In this document: positions 26,137 through 34,576 of the stretch, piece by piece
How the letters are laid out: each line of letters starts with the position of its first letter
Position numbering within the stretch: position 1 is the first letter of the stretch
Source of the DNA: Paenarthrobacter sp. GOM3
GTDB lineage: Bacteria > Actinomycetota > Actinomycetes > Actinomycetales > Micrococcaceae
Assembly (NCBI RefSeq): GCF_018215265.2
Contig: NZ_CP136562.1
Location: 868,001-932,000 of the forward strand
DNA length: 64,000 bases
Direction: 5' to 3'
Notes under the pieces: model-generated
Databases searched by the model: none
What the model was told of the DNA's origin: nothing
What the model saw: only the letters and a program-made list of their open reading frames with translations
Program-made: the position numbers and the translations under genes

Positions 26137-27764
26137 GCGATGATCCGTTCCTTGGCTGCCTCGTGTACCGTGCGGCCTCCGACGACGGTGCGCACAACGC
26201 GCGTCTCGAGCAGTCCTTCCAGAGGGTCAGCGAAGATGTCCCGGTCCAGCACGATGAAGTCTGCATGCAAACCGGCGGCCAGACGGCCGTACGCGTTTTC
26301 TGCCCGGCATGCCCAAGCGGCATCCCGTGTGGCGTGTTCCAACGCCTGGACGAGCGGCAACGCATATTTCGGCAGGTTTGGTTCCATGCCCGGCTCGAGG
26401 GCGGACTTCCGGGTGGCGGCAACGAACATGTTTGGCAACGGGGACTGGGGCGACGTGGGGGAGTCGGTGCCGAAAACCAGCGCAGCTCCCGCATCAGTCA
26501 TTTCCGGCCATGGGAATCCTCGATCGACGCGCTCGTCGCCCAGTTTGCTGCGCCAGTTGTCTTGGATTGCAGGGTCCGCATGGACGGGCTGCATGCTGGC
26601 GGTGATGCCCAGCGCGGCGAGCCGTTCGATATCGGCCGCGTCTACTACTTCGAGGTGTTCGATGCGGTGGCGCCGCTCGGCAGGGCCGTTGTGGGCCACG
26701 GCGTGTTCGACGGCGCCGATAGCGATGCGGACGGCTTCATCACCTATGGCATGCATGGCCACTTGGAGTCCTGCGGCGTCAGCAGCTGCGACGACAGGTG
26801 CCAACTCCTCGAGGCTCCAGATGGGGTCGGCGTTGCTGCCGTCCGCGTACGGGTGCCCCATGGACGCCGTGCAACCATCCACGGTGCCGTCAATGAGGAC
26901 TTTGATGCCTGTGATCCGCAGCCATTCGGAGGCGCGACCGGACGCGAGTTCGGCAGCCTTGGCCACTTGGGCGAGGTTTTGCTGGACGTCCCCGGTGGGT
27001 TGGACGCGCCAGTGCGCTGCGATGCGGGCGGTGAGCGTTCCCGCGTCGTCTGCGCGGAGCATGGCGGCGAGGTCGCCGTCGTCGAGGGCCATCTCGGTGC
27101 TCGCGGTGACCCCTATCTCGCGGTAGCTGGCCAGCGCGGCCGCGAGGGCAGCGTCTCTGTCTTCATCAGTGACTGTTTCGTCGAGCGCCGGCCAGACGAG
27201 ACGGTGCATGGCGGTTTCGTCCACGTAACCAGTGGGCTGCCCATCGGGGTCGTGGTGGATGGCACCGCCAGGCGGCGCGACGGTTTCTGCATCGATGCCA
27301 ACCGCGGACAGGGCCGCGGTGTTGAGCCAAATGGAGTGGAAGTCATAAGCCTGGGCGAAGACGGGGCGATCCTCGACGACGGCATCGAGTTGCCGGCGGT
27401 GCGGCATGCCACCGGGGACTGCTCCATGGTTCCAGCCGTGGGCGCGGACAACGGTGGCCTCAGGGTGGGCGGCGACCCAGTCGCTGATACGGCGCTGGAT
27501 CTCGGCGAGGTCAGAAGCGCCCCAGAGGTCAACCTGGGAGGCGGTCTCACCAGTGCCAACCACGTGGGCGTGGCCGTCGACGAATCCCGGAAGAACGGTG
27601 CCGCCATCGAGATCGACCTCGGTAGTGTGTTCCCCGGCCAGTCGCCGGGCGGTGGCCAACGATCCGGCGTAAGCGATGCGCCCGTTGTGGACGAGGAGTG
27701 CCTCGGCCCATCGTCGCTTGTCCGCGGTGAAGAACCGGGCGTTCCAATACAGTTCGGATGACAA
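26133..27764 (-). CDS. YtcJ-like amidohydrolase (Amidohydro_3 family)
   Basis: 543 residues from TTG at 27764. The protein has the metal motif GFVDGHAHVVGTG, a typical central HAIGDEAVRIAI and RIEHLEVV pair, and the C-terminal aspartate motif FGTDSPTSPQSPL. These match the YtcJ/N-acyl-D-amino-acid deacylase-like group, which hydrolyses amide or related bonds; the substrate is not known. No signal peptide is seen. It is the first gene of the leftward ABC operon, with a LacI-type operator about 95 bases upstream. The start is not strongly supported: GGGAAAG lies rather far upstream. Confidence 0.87.
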   Translation of the reverse strand: MSSELYWNARFFTADKRRWAEALLVHNGRIAYAGSLATARRLAGEHTTEVDLDGGTVLPGFVDGHAHVVGTGETASQVDLWGASDLAEIQRRISDWVAAHPEATVVRAHGWNHGAVPGGMPHRRQLDAVVEDRPVFAQAYDFHSIWLNTAALSAVGIDAETVAPPGGAIHHDPDGQPTGYVDETAMHRLVWPALDETVTDEDRDAALAAALASYREIGVTASTEMALDDGDLAAMLRADDAGTLTARIAAHWRVQPTGDVQQNLAQVAKAAELASGRASEWLRITGIKVLIDGTVDGCTASMGHPYADGSNADPIWSLEELAPVVAAADAAGLQVAMHAIGDEAVRIAIGAVEHAVAHNGPAERRHRIEHLEVVDAADIERLAALGITASMQPVHADPAIQDNWRSKLGDERVDRGFPWPEMTDAGAALVFGTDSPTSPQSPLPNMFVAATRKSALEPGMEPNLPKYALPLVQALEHATRDAAWACRAENAYGRLAAGLHADFIVLDRDIFADPLEGLLETRVVRTVVGGRTVHEAAKERIIA

Positions 27765-27858
27765 CGCTGTCTCACTTTCCCTAGTGTTTGCTGGCTGTCC
27801 GGGGAGCGTTTGGTGGTGATGACGCTCACTGATGCCGGGCCTTGGAAAAAGCTAGGGT

Positions 27859-27874
27859 AGTAAAATGTTTTACT
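27859..27874. promoter_or_regulatory. LacI-type operator upstream of the amidohydrolase-ABC operon
   Basis: AGTAAAATGTTTTACT has perfect 7-base arms around a TG centre. It lies between the LacI gene stop (27979) and the operon start (27764). A near-identical site occurs at 29086-29097 in front of the LacI gene. Confidence 0.7.
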
Positions 27875-27978
27875 CAAGGGCTGGTGCGTAAAGTATTCTC
27901 CGATGATGATCGCGTGGATGGATTCAACTGAGGTGCATCCACCCCGACGGCACAGGGTGGGGCGCACGAGTCGAAAGG

Positions 27979-28995
27979 CTAGTCCCGTCGGGAAGATGCC
28001 CGAGGCCGCAGCCTTGCTTTGGTCAGGCGGGGCCCCGGCGCCTGGCCTGTTTTCAGTAGCTCCTGCAGCATGTCCAGCAATGCGTCCGCGCAGTCTGCGG
28101 GATTAAGCTCGAACGCCGTGATGGCCGGCCTGCTGGATCGTGAATGTTCGGAGTCGGAAGCGGCGGCGATCATGACCTGTCCAGGGATCGCGATTCCGGC
28201 GGCAAGGAATTCAAGCTGCACCCCCGCAGCGTGACGACCGGTCAGGCACAAAACCGCCTCGGGGACGCCGTCGGCCAATATTCTCCTACCGGCGTCACGG
28301 CCGCCGTCTACGCCTGTGCGTTCGGCTTGCTCGTAAACCCTCGGTTTGACGCCATGCGCATGACACCAGACCAGATACTCCTGCAGAAAATCCTGGTTCC
28401 AGGAGTTTCGGTCAGAGCCGGGAACCAGGACCACGTCCCGAGCCCCCGCCGTTTCAAAGTGAGCTAACAATTGCCGGGCGGCCAGGGGGTCGTCCTCTGA
28501 GGCCCAGTGTATGAAGTCCTGTCGCCCCGGGATCTTGCCGTAGCAGACGTAGGGGATGCCGCGCTTGTCCAGTATCGCCGCCACTGGATCATTCTCATGC
28601 GGGCTCATGATGATGTAGCCGTCCATGGAGAACGCCAGTGGTGGGACGGGCTGGCGGCTAAGGTCAGGGACCAACGTAATACTGAGTCCCTTGGCCAAGG
28701 CCTTGGCCGAAACGATCCCGACGAACCTTTCGAACACATCGACACCGGCTGGCGTGTAATCACCCAGGGCGTCGAGCGACCGCAGCACCAAGCCAATGGC
28801 CCCAATGCTTCCTTGCCTCATTCCCCGGGCAAAGGCATCCGCTTGGTAGCCAAGCTCATCGGCTGCGGCCTTCACACGGGCTCGCGTAGCTTCGCTGATT
28901 GTGCCCTTGCCGTTCAGGGAATGCGATACCGCTGTTATCGAGACCCCAGCACGTTGCGCTACGTCCCTGATGGTGATTCCTTCGCCCCGCGCCAT
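27979..28995 (-). CDS. LacI-family transcriptional regulator of the amidohydrolase/C45 regulon
   Basis: 338 residues. The N-terminal helix-turn-helix reads TIRDVAQRAGVSITAVSHSL, followed by the hinge TRARVKAAADELGYQADAFARGM. The remainder is a periplasmic-binding-like effector domain (IGAIGLVLRSL to the DSEHSRSSRPAITAFELNP segment). It lies directly upstream of the amidohydrolase-ABC operon in the same direction and divergent from the acyltransferase gene. Matching operators flank it on both sides, so it probably represses both transcription units and itself. The effector is unknown. Confidence 0.9.
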   Translation of the reverse strand: MARGEGITIRDVAQRAGVSITAVSHSLNGKGTISEATRARVKAAADELGYQADAFARGMRQGSIGAIGLVLRSLDALGDYTPAGVDVFERFVGIVSAKALAKGLSITLVPDLSRQPVPPLAFSMDGYIIMSPHENDPVAAILDKRGIPYVCYGKIPGRQDFIHWASEDDPLAARQLLAHFETAGARDVVLVPGSDRNSWNQDFLQEYLVWCHAHGVKPRVYEQAERTGVDGGRDAGRRILADGVPEAVLCLTGRHAAGVQLEFLAAGIAIPGQVMIAAASDSEHSRSSRPAITAFELNPADCADALLDMLQELLKTGQAPGPRLTKARLRPRASSRRD

Positions 28996-29085
28996 GGCTC
29001 TCCTTTGTCACACATTTCGGTGCTGACCAGCGAAAACGCGCGGGCTCAGCGGCCGGATCCGATGCACGCAAATGGACCCGTTGCA

Positions 29086-29097
29086 TAAAACGTTTTA
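29086..29097. promoter_or_regulatory. LacI-type operator between lacI and the C45 acyltransferase gene
   Basis: TAAAACGTTTTA is a perfect 12-base palindrome with a central CG, as is usual for LacI-family operators. It lies 91 bases before the regulator start and 53 bases before the acyltransferase start, so one site could control both directions. Confidence 0.7.
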
Positions 29098-29149
29098 CTA
29101 CCCTAATGTGATTCACACCTCAGCACAACAGCATGTCAAAGGAAGTCTC

Positions 29150-30223
29150 ATGGAGCTTTTCACCACCGCGTCGACAACCCAGGACCCGGAGCAGCGTGGC
29201 GAAGAACTTGGGCTGGCATTCGGCGACAAATTCTCCACGGTGTCCAAACTGTATCTGGAGCATTTCGAGGGCCTCAATATCCCCGTCGGCACCGTTCGCC
29301 GCATCGCCGAAACCAGCCGTGCTGCCTTGGCGGCCTGGGCGCCGGCACTGGCAGTCGAGGCTGAAGCGATAGCAAGAGCGGCACGCCTGGAACCCTGGGA
29401 ACTTGCCGCCGTCGGCGCCCGCACTGAAATTCTTGCCGCGCAGCCACCGCGGGCAGAGGGTGAATGTTCCACAGCTGTTTTCACTGGAGCAGGCCGCGCT
29501 CCGGAAACGATGCAGACCTGGGATTGGCACGATTTTTTGGTCCCTGCCGCCGTACTCTTCGACTTCGTTTCCGACGTCGGCCGAAAGGTAAAGATGTTCA
29601 CGGAGTTTGGGACGGCCGCGAAGATCGGCGTCAACGACGCAGGGGTAGGGCTCCACTTCAACATCCTCGCCCACTCCAGTGACTCGGACCAAGGAGGAGT
29701 CCCGGTCCATGCCATCGCGCGGCGGGTACTGGACGAGGCCACCAGCCTTGAAGACGCCCATTCGATTGCTGCCAGCGCGACGGCGAGTGCTTCAACATGC
29801 CTCACCGTTTTTGAAGCGCGCCAGGACGGCTCCCTCGCAGCCAGTTTCGAACTCTCGCCCGCAGGCATGGGCGTCGTTCGCCCGGGCCAGGACGGGTGGC
29901 TTTTCCACACCAACCATTTCCTGAACCCCGGGTTGCGAAAAGGAGACACCATGCCCGCGGACTCCAGCACGGTCGAACGGTACCAGCACCTCGACGCCGT
30001 AAGGGGCACCCTCGCAGGCCATGGGCCGGCCGGGAGGGCCTCTGCCGCCTGTGTCGGGGCAGGGGAAAAGGCTCCCATTTGTATGACAGCTGATACGAGC
30101 AAGCCGCTCATTGACCAGTGGAGAACCCTGCTGACCATCAGTGTCGATGCCAAGGAATTCGCACTGGATTTCTACCCCGGCCGCCCGGACGAAGCAGCAA
30201 CCTACGGGCTCGCGCGCTTCTGA
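29150..30223 (+). CDS. C45-family autoproteolytic acyltransferase/hydrolase (acyl-CoA:6-APA acyltransferase-like)
   Basis: 357 residues from ATG at 29150, chosen because AAAGGAAG lies four bases upstream; an earlier ATG has none. Members of this Ntn-hydrolase family cleave themselves before a cysteine that becomes the nucleophile. The candidate is Cys106 in GECSTAVFTG, followed by the family landmark TWDWH (123-127). The family includes fungal isopenicillin N acyltransferase and bacterial amide hydrolases of unclear role. No signal peptide is seen. Here it probably hydrolyses or transfers an acyl group from the compound handled by the LacI regulon. The MHS transporter gene follows by 36 bases. 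Confidence 0.85.
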   Translation: MELFTTASTTQDPEQRGEELGLAFGDKFSTVSKLYLEHFEGLNIPVGTVRRIAETSRAALAAWAPALAVEAEAIARAARLEPWELAAVGARTEILAAQPPRAEGECSTAVFTGAGRAPETMQTWDWHDFLVPAAVLFDFVSDVGRKVKMFTEFGTAAKIGVNDAGVGLHFNILAHSSDSDQGGVPVHAIARRVLDEATSLEDAHSIAASATASASTCLTVFEARQDGSLAASFELSPAGMGVVRPGQDGWLFHTNHFLNPGLRKGDTMPADSSTVERYQHLDAVRGTLAGHGPAGRASAACVGAGEKAPICMTADTSKPLIDQWRTLLTISVDAKEFALDFYPGRPDEAATYGLARF

Positions 30224-30259
30224 TCCCGTTCCCACCCCCATTTACCAAGGATGACCATC

Positions 30260-31594
30260 ATGTCCCAAGCACCATCATCACCAGCGACACCGCTGTTGCC
30301 GGAACAACCACGGAACCTGGGTGCCCAGGCCACCACGGCAGTCCGTACCTTCTTCATTTCGGGGTTCGGCACGGCCCTGGAGTTCTATGACTTCATCGTC
30401 TACGGACTTGCGGCCGCGCTCGTGTTCCCCACCCTCTTCTTCCCCGCAACGGACCGGATGACAGGAACCCTGGTGGCGTTCGCCGCCTTCGGTGCTGGAT
30501 TCATCGTGCGCCCCTTGGGAGGCATCGTGGTGGGCCACTTCGGAGACCGGATAGGGCGAAAGTCAATGCTGGTCATGACCCTGGTGCTCATGGGAGGCAG
30601 CACGTTCCTTATTGGCTGTCTTCCCACCTATGACAACGCGGGACTGCTGGCCCCAGTCCTGCTTGTGGCGTTGCGCCTCTTGCAGGGCTTCGCGGCGGGT
30701 GGTGAATGGGGCGGCTCTGCGCTGTTCGGCATAGAAAACTCTCCCGGTAACCGGCGCGGCCTTTGGGGCAGTTTCACCAGTACTGGCATCGGTATTGGCA
30801 GCCTGTTTGGTACAGGTGTCTTCACCGTCATGACGCTGCTGCCCGAGTCCGAGCTTCTCGCGTGGGCTTGGCGTGTACCGTTTTGGCTGGGTGGGCTGCT
30901 TGTCCTGATCGGCATCATCGCCCGCACCCGCATGCCCCAGGATTCCGTGGACCGGAACCACGCTCCCCGTGTTCCCCTGCTGGCGGCCATCAAGCGCCAT
31001 CCAAGGCAGATGTTTCTGGCGATTGGCGTGGCCTTCGGTTACAACACCATCGCCTACATTGGCTCCCTGTTCACCGTCACCTACACCGAAGAGCGCGGCT
31101 ACACAGATACCCAGTCCCTCCTCTTCCAAGTCGCCGGCTCCATCGCCTTCATGGTTGCCGCCCCATTCATGGGCCTGCTCTCGGACAAGCTTGGCCGGAA
31201 AAAGGTCATCGCAGGAGGCGCAGTGGTCTACGCAGCCTTCTTCTTCCTCTTCTTCGGATTGGTGGACAGCCAGGTCATCTTCCTGGCCACCCTGGCGTTC
31301 GTCCTGGTGAACGTGTTCATGGCCATGCCCCAGGGGTGCATCCCGGCTTTCCTCGGTGAGCAGTTCTCCAAGGACAGCCGCTACTCCTCAATTTCGGCCA
31401 CCTACCAAACAGGTGCGGCACTGGGAGGCGGCACCGCTGCCAGCATCGCGACTGCCCTGTTCATTGCCTTCGACCGCGGTTCCCTGGGCATTGCCCTCTA
31501 TTCCGGGTTCGCCTGCCTGGTGCTGGTCCTTTGCACACTCGGCCTGAAGGAAACCTACAAAGTGCCCACCACCGAACTCGGTGAGGAACAGTAA
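30260..31594 (+). CDS. MHS-family MFS transporter (metabolite:H+ symporter)
   Basis: 444 residues from ATG at 30260, eight bases after AAGGA; the in-frame ATG at 30251 overlaps that ribosome site. Twelve membrane segments can be traced. The MHS signatures are FGTALEFYDFIVYGLAA near the N-terminus, the loop GHFGDRIGRKSML, and RLLQGFAAGGEWGGSALF. Such porters import organic acids or betaines with protons. The gene is co-directional with the C45 gene and provides a second uptake route alongside the ABC system. Confidence 0.9.
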   Translation: MSQAPSSPATPLLPEQPRNLGAQATTAVRTFFISGFGTALEFYDFIVYGLAAALVFPTLFFPATDRMTGTLVAFAAFGAGFIVRPLGGIVVGHFGDRIGRKSMLVMTLVLMGGSTFLIGCLPTYDNAGLLAPVLLVALRLLQGFAAGGEWGGSALFGIENSPGNRRGLWGSFTSTGIGIGSLFGTGVFTVMTLLPESELLAWAWRVPFWLGGLLVLIGIIARTRMPQDSVDRNHAPRVPLLAAIKRHPRQMFLAIGVAFGYNTIAYIGSLFTVTYTEERGYTDTQSLLFQVAGSIAFMVAAPFMGLLSDKLGRKKVIAGGAVVYAAFFFLFFGLVDSQVIFLATLAFVLVNVFMAMPQGCIPAFLGEQFSKDSRYSSISATYQTGAALGGGTAASIATALFIAFDRGSLGIALYSGFACLVLVLCTLGLKETYKVPTTELGEEQ

Positions 31595-31603
31595 GCCGGG
31601 TCG

Positions 31604-31644
31604 GCACGTGAACGGCACAGCGCGGGAGGCCTGCGTTCACGTGC
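31604..31644. terminator. Bidirectional hairpin between convergent genes
   Basis: GCACGTGAACG (31604-31614) and its exact complement (31634-31644) flank a 19-base spacer, between the convergent MHS transporter and alpha/beta hydrolase stops. No T-run is present, so it may work with other factors. Confidence 0.5.
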
Positions 31645-31649
31645 TGTGT

Positions 31650-32426
31650 TCAGGTCGTGCGGGCCATGAACTGCCGGATCCAATCGACTGTTTCAGGGTG
31701 GTCCAAGTGCAGCCCATGACCCGCGCCTGGCACCCGCACCAGAACTGACCGTGGAATGTGCCGGCGGAGGAGCAGGGCGTTGGGCAATGGTGTGAGCCGG
31801 TCATCAGTCCCATGAAGAATCAAAGTAGGCGACTTGATGGCACCCAGTTCACGCCAGGCGTCGTGGTCCCGGCTCGCTCTGAAATGCCGGGCTTTGGCCC
31901 ATGCCGAGGCCGGGGAATTGAAGAAAGCGTGCGTCGCGTCAGGATTGCGCTGGACCCAGTCGGCGTCGAAAAAGAGCGGTTCAAGCCTGCCCGTATCGCC
32001 GCTCACCAGGGCCTCCAAAGCAGCCTTATCAGCTTGTGTTCCTGGATCCGGCCATGTGCCCCCACTGGTTGCGGCGAGGACCAGCGTGCGCACTTTCTCC
32101 GGATAATCGATGGCCAACCATTGGCCAACGCGCCCACCCATCGAGTGCCCGTATACGTGTGCGTGGTCCGCATCGGCGGCTTCGAGGATGGCTGCGGTGT
32201 CTTCCGCGAACTGCCGCGTGGTGTAGCGATCCGCTTCGCCTCGCCCACTCCGCCCAATTCCCCGGTGATCAAAGCGGATGACGCGGTAAGAGCGGGACAG
32301 AAGTTCCGCCGTCGGGCCCCAGCCATCCATGGCCGTTGCCTGTCCGGCGATCAGAAGCAGTGGCTCGCCTTCGCCCTCGGACGTCCAGGCGAGTCTGGCG
32401 CCGTCGGGCGCTTCGGCGAAGTTCAC
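31650..32426 (-). CDS. Alpha/beta hydrolase
   Basis: 258 residues from GTG at 32426, overlapping the upstream stop by four bases. The nucleophile elbow is GHSMGGRVG, the oxyanion region is LLLIAGQATAMDGW, the acid is probably in LHGTDDRLTP and the catalytic histidine is in VPGAGHGLHLDHP. It is closest in layout to the 3-oxoadipate enol-lactonase/epoxide hydrolase-like esterases. The substrate is unknown. It is co-translated with the DUF2306 membrane protein. Confidence 0.87.
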   Translation of the reverse strand: MNFAEAPDGARLAWTSEGEGEPLLLIAGQATAMDGWGPTAELLSRSYRVIRFDHRGIGRSGRGEADRYTTRQFAEDTAAILEAADADHAHVYGHSMGGRVGQWLAIDYPEKVRTLVLAATSGGTWPDPGTQADKAALEALVSGDTGRLEPLFFDADWVQRNPDATHAFFNSPASAWAKARHFRASRDHDAWRELGAIKSPTLILHGTDDRLTPLPNALLLRRHIPRSVLVRVPGAGHGLHLDHPETVDWIRQFMARTT

Positions 32427-32935
32427 CGTGCCACTTTATCCCTGCTTCCGGATGCTGAGCTGGGCCCGGCCTTGGGGCGCAATTGCAGCAGGCCGGCAAC
32501 GGTGAGTCCGGCGGTGAGTGCGAGGGCTCCTGCCCACAGAGTGAGGGCCGCGAGGTCGTGTATAGCCATCTGGGGGAGTCTCCGATCGGGTACGGCCACC
32601 ACGCCGATAAAGGCTCCGACAAGGCCGAAGTAACTCCCGGTCATGAAGCGTTGGTGGGCGCGGATGTTGCCTTTGCGTACCGACCATAAGCCAATGGTCA
32701 GCGTGCAGAACGTCAGCACCGAGAGAGCATGGAGCCAGTTGAACCCGCCGTCAATGGTCCGGATCCCGAACGAGGTGAGCACCACCACGTACATTGCTAC
32801 CGCCCAGATTCGGCCCAGAATCCTGTGCGTAACACTGCCCTTGTTGCGGCGTAGCAGGTTCACGGCACCGAAGATCAGTGCGTAGCCTGCGGCAATGGCG
32901 TGAAATGCGATGAGGAATGTCCACGGCGAAGGCAT
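32423..32935 (-). CDS. DUF2306-type small membrane protein
   Basis: 170 residues from ATG at 32935; upstream codons lack a ribosome site. Four membrane helices can be followed (about 5-25, 45-62, 72-88 and 133-155). Between them is the conserved HRILGRIWAVAMYVV and a later RAHQRFMTGSYFGL, which carry the histidines typical of this family. The function is unknown; a heme- or quinone-linked role has been guessed for such proteins. It forms an operon with the alpha/beta hydrolase. Confidence 0.75.
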   Translation of the reverse strand: MPSPWTFLIAFHAIAAGYALIFGAVNLLRRNKGSVTHRILGRIWAVAMYVVVLTSFGIRTIDGGFNWLHALSVLTFCTLTIGLWSVRKGNIRAHQRFMTGSYFGLVGAFIGVVAVPDRRLPQMAIHDLAALTLWAGALALTAGLTVAGLLQLRPKAGPSSASGSRDKVAR

Positions 32936-33038
32936 ACGGCAAGCGTAACCGCCAGTTCTCCTGGGCCCGCGACACAGCTTGCCTGACGTGAACGCGGAAG
33001 CCGGGCGACGTCCCACGTCGAGGGGTTAGGGTGGTCCC

Positions 33039-33449
33039 GTGACTCAACCACGTGACGATGGCCCCTTCTACCATGGCACCAAGGCGGACCTCCGGGAGGG
33101 AGACCTCCTGAGGGCGGGCTTCAGGTCCAACTACCGTCCGGAAGTAATCATGAACCACATCTACTTCACTGCCCTGCGGGACGGCGCGGGACTGGCCGCT
33201 GAACTCGCAGCGGGGGACGGTGAGCCTCGGGTCTACGCTGTGGAACCGACCGGGCCGTTCGAGGATGATCCCAACGTCACGGACAAGAAGTTCCCGGGCA
33301 ATCCCACCCGTTCGTATCGCAGCACCGCTCCACTGCGCGTGATCGGCGAAGTTACCGACTGGACCAGGCTGGCCCCGGAGGCACTGAGTGCTTGGAAGGA
33401 ACGCCTGGGCGCCATCCTTGCGGACGAGCGCGGCGAGATCATCAACTAA
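33039..33449 (+). CDS. arr: NAD+-rifampin ADP-ribosyltransferase
   Basis: 136 residues from GTG at 33039. The sequence has the Arr hallmarks FYHGTKADLREGDLL, SNYRPEVIMNHIYFTAL, RVYAVEPTGPFEDDPNVTDKK and GNPTRSYRS. Arr transfers ADP-ribose from NAD+ to the C23 hydroxyl of rifamycins and inactivates them. The length is normal (about 140). No mobile element is adjacent, so this looks like an intrinsic chromosomal copy, as in many actinobacteria. The last 18 bases including the stop are duplicated in tandem just beyond the gene. Confidence 0.93.
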   Translation: MTQPRDDGPFYHGTKADLREGDLLRAGFRSNYRPEVIMNHIYFTALRDGAGLAAELAAGDGEPRVYAVEPTGPFEDDPNVTDKKFPGNPTRSYRSTAPLRVIGEVTDWTRLAPEALSAWKERLGAILADERGEIIN

Positions 33450-33467
33450 GGCGAGATCATCAACTAA
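33432..33467 (+). repeat. 18-base tandem duplication at the 3' end of arr
   Basis: GGCGAGATCATCAACTAA occurs twice back to back (33432-33449 and 33450-33467). The first copy encodes the last five residues and stop; the second repeats them outside the gene. This is a simple slippage duplication with no effect on the protein. Confidence 0.9.
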
Positions 33468-33488
33468 GAAGTGCGCCCGGCCAACCCC

Positions 33489-33896
33489 TTATGCCCGGAA
33501 GAATCCACCGTGCCGTGTCATGGAGGTGTGCGCTGCACTGATGAGGTCCGATCGGGCTGCGACGCACCGGTCCGCGGTCTGCCGCAGGGCCGGAAGCGCG
33601 TCCGCAGCGTAGTCGAAGTGGGCTTCCCGGATCATGGATTCGATGGCCCGGCACTGGTGTTCGGTTTCCACGGCTCCCACCATGGCGGAGCTGATCTTCA
33701 GGCTGAGGACGGCTGTTGTTGTCTCCTCCTCGTCACCATGCTCCACGGCCTCGACGATTCGCTCGACGCGTTCGTTAAGCATTGACAGGTACTTGGTGAG
33801 GAACCTCAATGCGGGTGCGGGATCGCCGAGGTCATCGGCCAGGCTGCGGAGCCGGTCCAGGTCGAGGCCTTCACGGTTGCTTCGCGGTGCGCTCAT
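33489..33896 (-). CDS. Hpt-like helical protein lacking the phospho-accepting histidine
   Basis: 135 residues from ATG at 33896, with AAAGGAAG eight bases upstream. The sequence folds as a helical bundle with the pattern AVLSLKISSAMVGAVE around residues 62-77. This resembles the histidine phosphotransfer motif AHxLKGSSxxxGA, but leucine (Leu64) stands where the histidine should be and isoleucine replaces the glycine. It may be a non-phosphorylatable, signal-damping or binding version. It lies 74 bases behind the TasA-like gene with a hairpin between them. The assignment rests on a short pattern. Confidence 0.6.
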   Translation of the reverse strand: MSAPRSNREGLDLDRLRSLADDLGDPAPALRFLTKYLSMLNERVERIVEAVEHGDEEETTTAVLSLKISSAMVGAVETEHQCRAIESMIREAHFDYAADALPALRQTADRCVAARSDLISAAHTSMTRHGGFFRA

Positions 33897-33924
33897 CTCC
33901 TGGACTTCCTTTCGGGTGTGGACC

Positions 33925-33959
33925 GGGGACCGGCCTGAAGGGCAAACGGGCCGGCCCCC
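33925..33959 (-). terminator. Hairpin between the TasA-like and Hpt-like genes
   Basis: GGGGACCGGCC (33925-33935) and GGCCGGCCCCC (33949-33959) form an 11-base stem with one mismatch and a 13-base loop. There is no T-run, so it is probably an attenuator that lowers expression of the second gene. Confidence 0.5.
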
Positions 33960-33970
33960 GGGGCTGGTGG

Positions 33971-34576
33971 TTACTTGGTGGTTTCGGTGCGTTGGGTGCC
34001 GGTGAAGGAGAAGGCGATGGTGGAGGTGGCGCCTTGGAAGGTGTTGTCCGCGGTGGTGGGGAAGGCGGTGGTGACTTTGAGGTTGTCGGTCTTGGCGTTG
34101 GTCAGGGAGGCCAGGTTGTTCAGGACCTTGTTCGCGGCGATCACCGGGCCCGAAGCGAGGACGGTCGTTTTGGTGCCGGCGCAGGTGTAGGGGGCGGCGG
34201 TGCCGGTCCAGGCGACGGAGCAGTTCTCGATGCTCAGCTGCAGGCCGTTGGTGGTGTCGGTGGTGAGCAGGGACCCGGTGGCGCCGGCGGAGGTGGTGAG
34301 GGTGACGTTGTTCAGGTCGGAGTTGCCGGTGTTGGCCAGGGTGACGAGCTTTTCGACTTTGTCGCCGGGCAGCAGGCCCGCGACGGGGACGTTGAGGGTG
34401 TTGTTGGCGCCGGTGCCCAGGGCGATGGTGACGGTTCCTGCGGTGACGGCCTGTGAGGCGGAGGTGGAGGAGGTGAACGCGCCGTAGGTTCCCATCCCGG
34501 CGACGGCGGCTGCAGTGCCGACCAGTGCGACGGAGGCGAGGATCTTGCCGGAGGTGGTCTTGAGGCTGATGGCCAT
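33971..34576 (-). CDS. TasA/CalY-family secreted surface protein
   Basis: 201 residues from ATG at 34576. A signal peptide (KTTSGKILASVALVGTAAAV) leads to the family start GMGTYGAFTSSTSASQAVTAG. A beta-rich domain follows, with LLPGDKVEKLVTLANTGNSDL, a pattern shared by camelysin/TasA-like proteins that build extracellular fibres or sheaths. The single CSV...YTC pair could form a disulfide. Codon use is extremely biased, so the next frame is also open throughout. Sortase or SipW-type processing genes are not in the window. Confidence 0.8.
   Translation of the reverse strand: MAISLKTTSGKILASVALVGTAAAVAGMGTYGAFTSSTSASQAVTAGTVTIALGTGANNTLNVPVAGLLPGDKVEKLVTLANTGNSDLNNVTLTTSAGATGSLLTTDTTNGLQLSIENCSVAWTGTAAPYTCAGTKTTVLASGPVIAANKVLNNLASLTNAKTDNLKVTTAFPTTADNTFQGATSTIAFSFTGTQRTETTK

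Noticed and set aside
25237..27761. Two long rightward open frames opposite the second ABC operon
   Set aside because: They lie antisense to well-supported permease and amidohydrolase genes and show no motifs.
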